A stretch of 64,000 nt of DNA, taken from the NCBI GenBank assembly GCA_013399875.1, contig VXAZ01007911.1, forward strand, positions 337,995-401,994. The letters are read 5' to 3'. This stretch comes from Gymnorhina tibicen (Eukaryota; Chordata; Aves; Passeriformes; Artamidae). This document shows positions 50,601-62,251 of this stretch, in pieces; the first letter of the stretch is position 1; the number at the start of each line of letters is the position of its first letter. A program made the translations under genes and the position numbers. Below the pieces are notes generated by a model. It saw only the letters and a list, made by a program, of their open reading frames with translations. It did no database searches and had not been told where the DNA came from.

Positions 50601-53184
50601 ACCGCTGACTTTGTGCTGAGAGAAAATAATCTGTTGTCTCTTAAGCAGCGGCAAATTATGTGGGCTGAGATCACATTTACTCTTAGCCCAAGCCTGCAAG
50701 TATTCCATGCATAGCCCCCCTTTAATGAAAAGCCTCAACCTCTGCCAGCAGGTCAAGAGTTAGGGCCAGCAACCCCTGGCATGTCGATAAATCTTCGTCC
50801 TTAGCTCATCAAATCCCCAGCCTGCTCGTTCAAGAGGGATTCACAAGAGGTAATACAAGACTGACCTTTGCTCTGCCATAAATGCAGGTGCACGTGAACC
50901 AGCTCAATCAGCGGGCTCTTTTTTTGGCTCCCTTTGCTCGGCGTAGTTTGTCTCACCCGGCGGCTGCAGGATCAGCGCAGCATCCTGGCAGCATGGTGTG
51001 AGGTGCTTGGCTTTCCCTGTCCCCTCCTTTGTCAGCTCCTTCAGGTGGCTTTTCCCAGGCCTCCCCTTTTTGACCCTGCGGAACTGTTTTTCCCTCTCCC
51101 CACGACTTCCTCTCTTTCAAAATACTTTGTAATTTTGACAATGTTGATTTTTACTGCAGTAAGGGAAAAACGTGGCTGTTTTTGATAGCCAGATTGCATG
51201 TTTGTTTGTTCTTTTATTTTTGGCTTCTTAGGAGCTTTTTGCCACTTTTCACTTTCTAATTGTCTCTTTTTCTAATCCAGGCACTTATGCTCAAAGCCAA
51301 CATTTCTTATGGCAACTTTTTATCACCTGCTGGCTAGAACAGAACAGGGGAAAAAAAACCCGGATTCTGGCTGAAGGACCTACAAAAGTAGGAAAATATA
51401 AAGGCTTATTTTAAGGATAGAATAGAAATTAAACACTGTTTAGAGGTGAATGACCTGGCTGCATGCAGAGCTCTGGCTTAAGCTTTAGAACAGAGTATCT
51501 CTGTAACTGGAAAGGAGGAAAGTGGGATCCCAGTTTATGTTGCAGGGGAAAAACCTACCAAAAAGAAATTGCTTGGGCACCTGGGTGGTTTGCAGCTCAG
51601 GATAATGCACTGGGGACTGGCAGGAGTCAGGAGGTAATGAGCAGGTCTGATGTGCAAGGGAAGTCAAGCAGAGGCAGTGGTGGGCACGGGACCCTGGTGA
51701 GGGAGGTTGTGCTTGTTGAAATGGGATGCTGCAGTGCAAGACTGGCAAAGAAAGGAGCAGCAGTCCTCGATCTCTTGGGAAAAAGGCATCTGTGTGTCTT
51801 GAATAACGCTGTCATGTCTGGAGATGGCTGAATTTTTTCAGGACCCTGTAGGTATCAGGACCCTGACAGTATTTTGCTGAGACTGTGTGCAGGGAGTCAT
51901 GGGTTTGTTGTTGTTTTTAGCAATGTAAGTTAAGAAATAGACTGGAAAAACCACGTGTTTCTTGGAGACATTGGTATCTATTCCCTCCTGCCGAGGTTTG
52001 CCTGGTCCCCTGGTGTTGCCAGGAGGTGCAGGGTGCCGTGTGCCAGCTCGGGGGATGTACAGCAGCCCCGCTTCCAAGGCAGGAGCGAGCTGCACAGTGA
52101 CCTGTGAATGGGCTTGATCACTCCCGTAATTTCAGTCTTTGCGGGAACCGGTAGAGCAAAGGACAGAGGCAGTGGTGGCAACGGGTAATGTTAAAATGTT
52201 TATTGTGAATGGGGAGGCTTAATATTTAACAGCAACATTTTGGAATCCTTCAGCACAGCAGGATCCCAGGCAGAGATGACAAGCTCCCTGCGGATGAGAG
52301 GAGCACCCGGAGTAGCACTGTCAGAGGTGATTAATGGAACTGGGTGTTGATTCCCGCTTACCTGCCGGTGCTGGCTCTGGAAGGAGGGCTTCTGCCTTGG
52401 CTGGTGGGGTCTGAAGCCTTTAGTGATGCACAAGTGCTCCACGTGAGCCCTGTGCACCGCCCCGACACCTCGGTGTTGGTGCTGCCAGCCCTTCTGGGAA
52501 CAAGCCCCCGGCCACGGACCATCCCCTTTGTCTGCGGCTGCTGGCCGAGCCCCGGCTCACCAGGACCGATCCCAGCCCAGGTCAGAGTTTGGCAGCCGCA
52601 TTCCACCTTGGGCCACGTGTCTGAAATCCTCAGTTTCCCTCCCAGCTATTGTTTCCGAGGGCCTGTTCACAAAAGCTTTGTCCGCCTGCGTGCTTTGCAG
52701 TAGCCCGTGAGCGGGGCCAACCCACCTGCATTCCCCGGGAGGTTACTCGTGGCTGAACAAGCTTTGCTCCACACAACTGATCTGCTTAAGTGCACTTCCC
52801 TTCCTTGCTTTCATTCCACTAGTCAGGCTGCAGAGATAACGTCTGTCTTTGTTCTGATGTGAGACCCTTGCGTAGGTACACAATCTTCCCCATAGTGTTT
52901 CCGTTAAAATAGATAAAATGCCTTTTCTGAATTGCAATTTAGATTGATTTTGATAGAGAGGACGGCAGAATCGTATACAGAAGAAAAAAAATCTTTTAAA
53001 ATGAGAAGGGAAGCAAATATAGTTTAGTAGTATACTCGTTACAGAATGAACAGCATATTGTATGTGCTGTGTTAGAGGTATGTTATGAATAACAAAAGCA
53101 CTGGAGCATTTACATATTTGTTTTCAGAAATCCTGGCAGTTGGATTTCACCATTCTGCGCCTCTTTGCCAGAATCACTAAACAG

Positions 53185-53214
53185 TGGTACATATGGCTTC
53201 TGAAGTACCATATG
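53185..53214. repeat. Imperfect palindrome with paired CATATG E-boxes
   Basis: ATATGGCTTC, one T, then GAAG-TA-CCATAT form a near-perfect hairpin with a 2-base bulge. CATATG occurs at 53190-53195 and 53209-53214, 19 bases apart. Confidence 0.75.
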
Positions 53215-54913
53215 CCGTGGAAAACGTTAGCTGATGCCTATACTGATGCGACACGCTATAGTCTTTATTTAGATTTTTTTGCAGTTTTGAACAAAGAATA
53301 TTAGATCATGCAAAACATTGTGCAAGCAGTATGGAGTAGTACATACAGGAAAACATAATGCATTGTGCCCAGAGAAAAGCCAGCTAAGAAAAGGGGAAGG
53401 AAGGGTGGTGCCGGGAATTAGGATGTGCACGTGCCACGAAATGCATCAAAGGGTGGGACACGGCTTTGTGCGGCCAAGGCAGGAGGTTTTCCAGTGCTTG
53501 AAGCAGAGTCAAGAGCTAGAGCTCCATGGATGTGCAGGTTTTGAATCAAGTCCTGTTTCTAAGAGATGCTCCCTGCTACAAAAAGTAGTACTCAGGCTTA
53601 AATCTAAGTACATGCTTGAAATCCTTGGAGAGCAAAGGAAACCATGTGCATGAGTGCTTTCCTACTGAGCCCTCCTTGTAGGAGCAGGGATAACTCTGCT
53701 CTCTCTCCCATGTCATTGTCTGAAAATAGTGATGGCGAACACAATGAGTTTTGTGAGAAGCATCTTGAAAACAAAACAAAATATAGTTTCCGACGCAGCG
53801 ACCGCAAAGCCCAACCTGGCATTAAAAAATGAATCCAGGATTTTGTTTTGACAAGTTTTTAAAGCACTTTCCCCCCTCCCCCCATCTCGCCTCACCATTA
53901 CTGCACTGACATCGCCGATGCTGGCAGCAGCGCCGAACGCTGAGGGGAGCCTGGTGCTGGGGCTGTCGGGAGTAGCCGGAGGAGAAGGTGACCCTGAGGG
54001 GAAGGAGAGCAGGGAGGTGTCTCTTGCCACCATGGATCCCTGCCGGAGCAGTGCCTTGCTGTCTTGGGGTTTTTGAACCCTGAATTTCCCTGAATTTGGC
54101 CTAAACCACCACACTTGCTCTCCCCTTTCCCTTTTCTTCTGGCTCCTCTGCGTGCAGACCACTGCTCCGTGAACACTTAATAGGCTTAACTTTAAGCACC
54201 GGAGTAGATCCAATGGGATTACTCACGTATTTAAACGAAGGTGTAATGTTGGGAGAGGTGGGAGAAGCATCACATCTCTGTCTCTTGATTTGGGTCCTGC
54301 TCTTAAAGCCACCCAGTTCTAGTGTCTGAGGATGGGAGGTTACGGGATTCACACAGCCTCTGCCAGAAGTGTGTCGGTGTGTGTGCGGTACAGCAAATGT
54401 TAAACCACAAAAAGTAGGAAACTGGGGAAGTCTCTTATAATGTGCAGACATTCATTGGTTGAGGCCAACCAACTAACCAGAACAGAGACAAGCTCAGCGC
54501 AGAAACAGAAGGTGAATAAGACTCAGTCCAGAATGCAGCCGGAGCAGAACGACTTCCTGGGGAGGTGGGAGCAGAAGGAAAGGGCTCACAGCTGAGCTGT
54601 GCCACAGATGGCCAGGCAGGGGACGTCGGGGAGGCGGCTGCCTGTGGGAAGAGCACGTGTGGTGTCAGAGATGGGCTCCACCGTGGAACGGTTGTGCCAG
54701 CCTGGGAGGGCTCTTGGTGTACATGGGGGTTTAATAGCACAGGTAATTGCAGAGAGGCCAGTGCTGTGGGAGAAACCTGTAATTCCCTTCCTGGCTGAAA
54801 GAAGCAGAAAAGGCACTGCAAGCTGCCAGTGGTCTTTCATGGTACAAGCAAAAGTAGTGGAACATTTAAGAAACTGAGGCTGTTTCACAGGAATTCTCTG
54901 AAGCAAGAACTGC

Positions 54914-54929
54914 GTGTGTGTGTGTGTGT
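54914..54929. repeat. (GT)8 microsatellite
   Basis: Eight GT units on the plus strand. Confidence 0.92.
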
Positions 54930-56586
54930 AGGTAGCATCTCCCACATTTTATGAACCACTACCTGAGTGGATGTAAACAGAAATAGAAGTCAGAATGGAA
55001 GCTAAGGGAAAGCAGGGCTGAGGGGAGCTTTCACTGAGCACCTAGTCGAGGTTGCCTCCCAAGTTCCCTGCAAAGCACATAGTGGTTCAAATTCAAGCTT
55101 CATTATGTGGTTGTAAATTTATTAAATTAATAAGAGGGGAAGATTAACATCCGTACATCTATGTCCGATCGAGGTGTTTTAATTCCTTTGTAGGCTCGAG
55201 TACCTTCCCAGAGCTTCTGAGCAGAGGAAAACGGAGCCTCTCTTCCCAGAGAATGATGTTTGTGGCGGTGCCAAGCAGGTGCCCCTTCCTTCCACCTCTG
55301 GTCTCCACATCTCTCGTAGGGGAGGGCGATGAGTGCCCAGCCTGCCCTGGGTGTGCAGCTGTCCCTTTGGGCTGTGAACCAAGCTGTCAGGGCCAGCACT
55401 GAGCCCACTATGTCACGAGCAGGGCGGCTGTCCAGGCTGCAGCAGGTAGACCCCCAGAGGGCAAGGACACCTGAGCCAGGCTGCCCACTGAGCAGGTCAG
55501 CGCAGCTCCCTCCCCTGGCCTGGGCGGTTTTCCCGGCTGTCCTGGCATGGATCTTCCTGCGTTGTTCTGTGTGTCCTCCATGAGCACCAGCAGGCCATTT
55601 GCTGCATTAGCCTCATTATGTTTCCTTTCCAAAAAGCATCCGCCACTGTCTGCCCTGTGGTTTGGAAAGGGGTTAACGCTTTCCCCTCCCAAACCTCAGC
55701 TCACCAGCACATCTCCCTTGTGCCCCAATTATTAAATGACACTTCACAACTTCATCTCCTCTCCTGCTACATCTGCTTGCTGCTCCCATGTGCAACCCCG
55801 CTCACATCCCAAACATCTAAATGCATTGTTTCCTCTGTTTCTCCTGCCAGCATGGAAAGGAGCCATCCCTGAAGCAGGATTGCCTTTGAGCTGGCAGCAG
55901 ACGAGTGATTGGCATTGGGCAGCGCTGCTGAGACTCTGGCAGGCCGTTTAGCAGAGAACCTTGGCTAATGAATGTCATCCACACCTAGCAGATGTGCCAC
56001 TGCTTGCCATGCCAGATTTTTGACATAATACAGGGCTGCTGGACACGACAGTGCTTGGGGAAAGCCAGGGAGAGACTCGTGCCTTCAACGTGGCGTTCGG
56101 TCCCGCTCGTGCTCTGCGAGAGAAACTAAACCTGCGGGAGGGAGGGAAGCGCATCCGCGTCTCCCGGTCCTCAGCCCTGGTTTTATCGGTGCATAAATTG
56201 TATTTGTGTTGCTTTCACTCACGTGCCAGGGCATCTTAAAACAAAAACCCACCACCTTTTTTTTTGGTCCCCTGTGCTTCCAGCCCCGGCTCCTGCTGGT
56301 CCTTCCAGCTTCCTGCCGGGTCCCAGGACGGGGAATCGAGCAGGGGGCTCAGTGCCCCCCGGGAGCTGGGATGGCTGCGGGCAGGTGCCTGGCACCTGCA
56401 TCTCGCCGCCGGCAGCATCCCGGGCTTCGTCTTTCCTCTCCTGCCCTCCATCGGAGGGAAGCAGCATTCGCCGGGCACAGCGGGGGGCCACGGGGACACC
56501 GGGCCCCCAGGCACCCCGAGACCCTCCGAGCTTCTGGGACTCCCCCTCACCCCGCCCGGCGCGGGAGTGGGGACGGGGCCGCCTCC

Positions 56587-56661
56587 TAATCCGGGCGTAA
56601 TCCCGGAGAGCGGCAGCAGAGCGGGCGGCCGCTAATCCCGGCCCGCCGCCGCTAATCCCGG
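56587..56661 (+). promoter_or_regulatory. Cluster of four TAATCC (OTX/CRX-type) sites
   Basis: TAATCCGG at 56587 and TAATCCCGG at 56598, 56633 and 56653 are all in the same orientation. The last two sit in a tandem GCCGCTAATCCCGGCCCG unit. TAATCC is the core recognised by K50 homeodomains such as OTX2, CRX, PITX and GSC. Confidence 0.5.
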
Positions 56662-56773
56662 CCCGTGTCCGTGGGTCCCTGCCTGTGTCCCCGCGGGCTG
56701 GGGGCGATGTCCCCTCCCCAGAGCGTGCAGTGGGGTCTTGGGTCGAACCTCCGGCTCTCAGGGACGTAAATCT

Positions 56774-56799
56774 GTTAATGACCTAGCTCGGTCATTAAC
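56774..56799. repeat. Perfect inverted repeat in CpG island
   Basis: GTTAATGACC and GGTCATTAAC form perfect 10-base arms around TAGCTC. TGACCT and CGGTCA within it resemble an everted nuclear-receptor half-site pair. Confidence 0.8.
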
Positions 56800-57420
56800 C
56801 CGCTGTTTGCCCGGCGGGCGGCGGCGCAGGAAGGGGCGGGGGCCGCTCTCGGGTGGGCGCTGCCCGCCCGGTGCTCCTGCAGCCCCCCCACTCCGGTCGG
56901 CCCTCCGGTAGAGGGGCTTCTACACCCCCTCTCCGGTCGGCCACCCTCCCGCCTCCACGCGTCCCCTTTGGGGTGACATCGTTGCCGGTTTTTCTGTGCG
57001 CCCGAGAGCAGCGCGGCCGGGGGTGCAGCGAGGAGGGGTGCCCCCAAACACGCTCCGGGGGGGCAGCCTGGAAGGCCGCGGCGGCTGCGGGACGTGTCCT
57101 ACATTACGGGGAGCTCCGGGGGGGCGCCTGGGGGTTGTTCCCTCCCAGCCGGCTGGAAGCCAAGTTCAGTGCGGCGTGGCCGGGCCGAGACGCAGCCGGG
57201 GAGAGCGTGTGGGGGGGTCGGTCCCGGGAACATCGTACCACAACGAGCAGTGCTCCGGCTCGCTGGCTGCGAGAGTTCAGGCGCCGATGCGCCGTGTAAC
57301 GCAGGTCGCTTTGCCGCTCTCCCCGTTTTTTTCCTCGGCCTCTTTATCTTTCAATTGCAAAGCAATTAAAGGTCTGTATGAATCTGCGAGCATCCCTCCC
57401 CGCGGGGCCCTCTGATGCCC

Positions 57421-60029
57421 GCTGTATTGCCCTTTAGATGCCTCTTCCTTTTTTTGTTTTACAATTGTTGTATCAATATAATGCTTCCTTTCTTCCTCTG
57501 TCTCTATAGATACAGATATACAAGGCAAACCAAAGGTTTCGGCTGCTATTCAGTGCCTCCTCATTTGTCCCGGAGCCGTAACAGTGGTGCCCTTTCTCTT
57601 CTGGCTGCTTTTCCCTGCTTCTGGAGCAGCAGTTATGGGAGAAGCAGATGGCTACTGATTGGGTGAGCTTTGTGGCTTTAATACTGAATACTTTATGGAA
57701 AAGGACTTTATCATGCTTGGTTGGTCAGAGGAACAACGGGATGAGATTTATGACTAGAGAAAATAAATCTTTTTAAGTTTCAAGCTCCTTCACACACCCC
57801 ACGTCAAGTTGCTGTAGCAGAGCTGGAGCTGAAATCCTCAGCATCTTTATTTTTTCCCTCCCCCCGCCCCGTCTGTCTGTCCTTTCACTGCTCTCCCCAC
57901 CCCCTCTGCACCAGGCTTTAGCAAACCTTTGCTAACTTTAGGGACTGTCACTCACTGGGGAAGCCAAGGCCTTCAGAGCCCCCAGGCAGCACCAGGAAGG
58001 GAAAGGCCATCCCTGCATGGGGATTATCCACCTGACGGGAATATGCTGTGGGCACTCAGCTCCTGCCAAAGCTCGGCCACGCGTAACTCAACGGCCACCC
58101 AGTGTCCGGTGGGGAGTTGTGAGTGACGTCCTCATGGACCTGACAGCAGGGAGGCCGAGTGGCCACCAAAAAGACGTCCGGGCCACCTCTCTGAGCTCAG
58201 GTCTCCTGAGAAGATGGAGCCCAGCACTGCCCCACCCCATGCACCCCACGCTGAGCAGTGCTGGGCCAAGGGCCGTGGGACTGTCCCTCCGGGATCCATC
58301 CTCTGTGCTGTCCTCCAGCTGCAGCGTGGCTTCTGCCTGGCCTTACACCGAGGCATGGCCAGTGCCGTGCTGTGGGGTGGGCCCTGCCCCAGCGTGGGGC
58401 ACTGGTGGTGGCACCCAGGGACAGAAAGGCCCGAGGGTGTACAGGAGGCAGAAGCAGATTCCAGTCTTGCAGGGGTTCCCCTACTGTCATTTCTCTCCCT
58501 TTCCTGTCCTTCGTAGCCAATCATGTCTTCTGTCAGGCTGTTAAACGTTTGAAGGAAGGTAAAGCTAGGTGAAAGCTTTCCAGGTTTTAAACCTTGATGC
58601 TGCTGTCAGGCCAAGTAAGGAGGAGAAGCAGAAAGCCTGAGAAAAATAATTTTGAGATAGAAAGTCAGCAGTGATAGTGGGCTATGTATGAACCGTTTAA
58701 CCAGCCACCTGTATTATGTTCAGTGGTCTAGGTTTCGGGCAGTAATAAAAAAATCTTTGTGACCATTTGGTGAATACACAAATTAATATTTCTAACTGGA
58801 CTCTACGTTTGCTCGTAAGAAAGTAGAGGGGAAGTTCTGGCCCTCACCCATCAGGGGTGAGGAAACAGCCGACATGCCTATGGTGTGTCTGAACCATGAG
58901 AAAGCAGGTAGGGAAGGTACGTCGGGTTCCGCTGGGCTTCCTGGGGAGCAGGAGCATTTGATCCTAGGGGTGAACCACAGCTAAAGCTGGCCTCTGGCCC
59001 TTTGTAGGGATTTACATTTCTGTGGCATGGTGGTGACCTGACCTGGGAGTCCAGCATTGGTGAGGTCAGAGGGAATAGGAAGGGACGGGCACCCTCGGTG
59101 TGTTTGGGAGCTGAGCTGGAAACAGGACAGGACATTGCTGGTGTGCCTCGGCCCTGGCAAGGACCTGGAGGTAGGCAAACATTCATCTGATTGTGGGTCT
59201 GAGGATTCCCAGTGGGATCCCTGTGTTGCTCGGCAGAACTAGCAGTGGGAGAAGCACCGCTCCTCCGTGCGCCGTGTCTGCAGCGTGGTGGTGATGCCTC
59301 TGGCACCCCAGCACAGGGCTTCCCCGGGAAAGGCGCCATCCACTAGCCTGGTGACAAGCAGAAAGGATGGTTTGTCATTCAGCTGAGGCCCCGATTTATT
59401 TCCACTACAGAGGCCTGTCTGTCTCCAGGGAAGGGAACCATTCTGGCTGCATTTCTCCAGGCACCAGGAAAGCTTGTGGCTCCGTGTTTCGTTTTCAGTG
59501 GATTTTCCATTCCACCTGGTGTGCACCTCCCGGGGACCACAGCTGGCCCTGCCTCTGGCAGCAGTGGGCAGAGAGGGCAGCAAGGCAGTTTTGAGCATCC
59601 CTTCGTGCCCCCTCCCCACGCTGCCCTGGCACCGCAGGAGTGAGCATGGCTGGGCTCGTGTGCTTCTGGGAACTCGTGTGTTCTCTCAGTGATTTTATTT
59701 TATGAGTGACTTTTTTGCAGTCACCTGGGAGCTGACTCTCAGCTGTGCATGTGTCTCCTCATAGAAGTAACCACACACCCGTAGGCCTGGCACACGTCAC
59801 AACTCAGGCAGTGTTTCCCAAAGGATGCAGGAGTGTTTCTGAGCACAGGTTGAGCAGCCTTTCCTGGTCTCTCTCCTCTCCCCTTTCTGGGTGAAGCTCA
59901 GGGAGGAAAGGGAAGACTGACACCCCCGGGAGCAGGTGCTCTGTCCCTTGCGGCCATCCCCATGATAACTCACTGCGGGCAGAAGATGGTTATCACAGTG
60001 GTTAGCGATAACGGTGTCCAAGCATCCAG
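57421..60029. other. Intergenic, no gene recognised
   Basis: Mixed-composition sequence between two CpG islands. Open frames of up to 175 codons on both strands near 58.0-58.6 and 58.9-59.6 kb lack recognisable motifs. Confidence 0.65.
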
Positions 60030-60700
60030 GCGTCCTCACTCTGCCAGCCCTTCAGCCCCTGCAGCCGCCTGAATCCCCACCAGGTCCCGGCCGGGGAGCA
60101 GCGGACCTTGGGCCACCCCCCGCGGGGTTTGATACCCGTCAGGAGTGGCCTGTCTGTGGGAATTTGTCTCGCCAGCCCAACCCCTTCCGAGCCCAGGTGC
60201 CGGGCTTGTCCGCTGCTCCTGGGGCGTCCCCTTGCCCGGGAGTTGGTTGTGCCGTGCTGGTGCCGTCGAGAGGGGCTCGGCAGAGCAGGGGCTGTGCTTT
60301 TGGAGGGCGGGGAGTGGCGGGGGGTTGCCGGCTGCGGGGTTCCCTGGGAAAACAGCCGGAGCTCCTCAGCCCGGGTTGTCCTTGGCTCTCCGCAAGAGGT
60401 TTTCTGGAAAAATAAGCGAATAGAAAATGCACGGATGTACCGAGATAGGAGCGTGCAGCAGCCGTAAGGCGGCGGGCAGTGATCGCACGGCCCCATAGGG
60501 TGACACCGCGCCCGCTGGCAGCGCGGCGGGGGCCGGATCGGGCCCAGCGCACCTGCGCCGTGTCCCCCAAAAATCCCGGTGAGGCATTTCCACGAGGCTG
60601 GGGGAGCGCCGCCGGCACTGGGCTCTGCGAGGCGCCGGGGTTCGCGGTGGGCGCTCCCGGCGGGGGCACCCCCCCAGCAAAAACTCCAAAAGAAAGAGCC
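60030..60700. promoter_or_regulatory. CpG island about 3 kb upstream of PRDM8
   Basis: CpG-dense, GC-rich block with overlapping compositional open frames on both strands. A donor-like CCCG|GTGAGG lies at about 60579. It may be part of an extended PRDM8 promoter domain. Confidence 0.5.
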
Positions 60701-61370
60701 CGCGTCCATTCCAGTGCCCTTCTGCAGGCGGAAGGACGCTATTCCCTGAGATCCACTTTTAGAGCGGCATCAGAAGCTGGATAAAAGCTCAGAAATTCCA
60801 CCGCGGTCTTTTCCAGTCCCAGGGAATTTCGGTAGCTTAGATCATGCCGAAGCGATTTCGAGATCGTTTATGTGCCGTGGTGTCCCTTAAAATTCTCGCG
60901 AATAAAATTAGCGGGTACGTTTTCTTTCCCCCACTAATGACAGTCATTCGGACAATTTCTATTTTACAGCGAGAGCTGCAGCATTGGGGGGAAAAAAAAA
61001 AAAAAGGAAAAAGAAGCAGGAATAGGAAAAAAACCCCACCACATTAGAAGCAGGAATTAACATCCAAATTTTTACAGACTCCCATATTTTTAATGTTATG
61101 AGAATCTCCGTTTTAGGAGACACTGGGTTTTGTCGAATTAATAAGATAAATGTTGAAAGCATATTATATGCAGCCTTTAATCCTAATGCAAGGAAAATCG
61201 TAATTATGTGGAGGATAAGTGAATTTGAAAGCCAAACATCAGCCCACTCTCTGATTGCAAACCCCGCTCCGTTCGCCCCTGGAAAACGCTTTGTCTCTCC
61301 TTTTGTTTAGTTTAAGGGGTTTCAAATTCTATTTTTAATTATTCTTTTTTTAAAATCTGTTTTGTATCTG
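60701..61370. promoter_or_regulatory. AT-rich island between PRDM8 CpG islands, candidate enhancer
   Basis: An abrupt switch to AT-rich sequence with a 14-base A run (60992-61005). Many homeodomain or POU-type cores occur around 61130-61210 (AATTAATAAG, TAATCC, TAATGCAAG, GTAATTATG). No open frame of interest. A regulatory role is inferred from composition and position only. Confidence 0.35.
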
Positions 61371-62052
61371 AAATGACGACGATCGGGGGGGACCGGTAAA
61401 CACTTTTCCACGCGGTACACCCCTTATTTCGGCACAGAGCATCTACGAGTATCTCTGTTCCCTGAAGCTGCGCGCGTGTCGGTGAATGCGGGAGCCCCGC
61501 GTGTGCAGGGTGAGAGCCCGTGGCCGTCCCCCGCCCCGGAATGGCTAGGAATGGGGCTCCGGCCGGGGCTGCCCCCTGCCCCGTTCCCGAGGGCTCCGGC
61601 GGGGAGCGCGGGGCTGCCTGGTGCCGCTTCTCCGCACGCCGGGCCTCCGCCGGGCGCCGGCAACGCAGCAGGGCCGCTCCGGGGAGCCGGGCGAGGGCAT
61701 CCCCACCCGCCCCCGTCCCGCCGAGGAGGTTTTTTTCTGCGGGTCCGATTACCCCTACCTGGCAGGTGCGGGGATAGGGCGGGAAGGCGCCGCCGGGATC
61801 CCAGCGCCGGGCGGAACGGCCGTCGGGCACCCCCGCTCCCCGCCCCGCACTCCCGCCGGGCCGAAGCGGAGCCGCGGCCCCAAACATGCCCGCTGCCCCG
61901 GGAGAGGGTCGGTGGGGGGACGCGCCCCGCGTTTCCCACCCCCTTCCCGTAAGTGCCCGGTGGCGGTGGGTCCAGGTGAGGGGCGGGCGGGCGGCGAGCG
62001 GGCAGCCCCGAAGGGGTTAACGGGAGGGACGTGGGCTGTCACGCGTCATTGG

Positions 62053-62251
62053 GCAGATTATGTGCAGCAAACAAAAAGTGTGTGTCTGCGTGCCAGCCCC
62101 TCACTGCACCGGGTCCGTCTGCGCCGCTCGCCTCCCGCTCCGCCGCCCGCACGGCCCGGCCCGGCATGGAGCGGCGCTGAGAGCCCGAGGCAGCCAGCCC
62201 GAAGCCGCCTTTGTGCCACTGTCGGGGCGAGGATTATCCCCACCGTCCCTG
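62053..62251 (+). other. PRDM8: PRDM8 5' untranslated exon (probable; start approximate)
   Basis: The sequence downstream of the inverted CCAAT box ends at CCGTCCCTG followed by GTGAGTACC, an excellent donor at 62252. The next strong acceptor is TCTCTCCGCCCGCAG at 63497, which opens the ATG exon. Joined, they give GGGATGG, with G at -3 and +4. The 5' end is a guess. Other donor-like sites (GTAAGT at 61948, CAG|GTGAGG at about 61975) could mark alternative leaders. Confidence 0.55.
62166..62180 (+). other. Short upstream ORF (MERR) in probable PRDM8 leader
   Basis: ATG GAG CGG CGC TGA lies within the probable 5' untranslated exon, with G at +4. If transcribed it would be a four-codon uORF able to lower translation of PRDM8. 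Confidence 0.35.

Larger units (their letters stand above)
44704..56269. other. Intergenic, no gene recognised
   Basis: About 11.5 kb with moderate GC. Open frames up to 185 codons occur on both strands without recognisable domains. Visible items are an A/C-rich stretch at about 47420-47463, a (GT)8 microsatellite and a hairpin with two CATATG E-boxes at 53185-53214. The 52960-53310 stretch is notably AT-rich. I see no RNA gene or second transposon. Confidence 0.7.
56270..57420. promoter_or_regulatory. CpG island 6-7 kb upstream of PRDM8
   Basis: GC-rich, CpG-dense sequence flanked by ordinary DNA. It holds a four-copy TAATCC cluster (56587-56661), a perfect inverted repeat (56774-56799), duplicated CTCCGGTCGGCC blocks near 56892 and 56931, and an AT-rich palindrome at its right edge (57353-57367). 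It could be an alternative PRDM8 promoter or a developmental regulatory island. The overlapping open frames on both strands are compositional. Confidence 0.6.
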
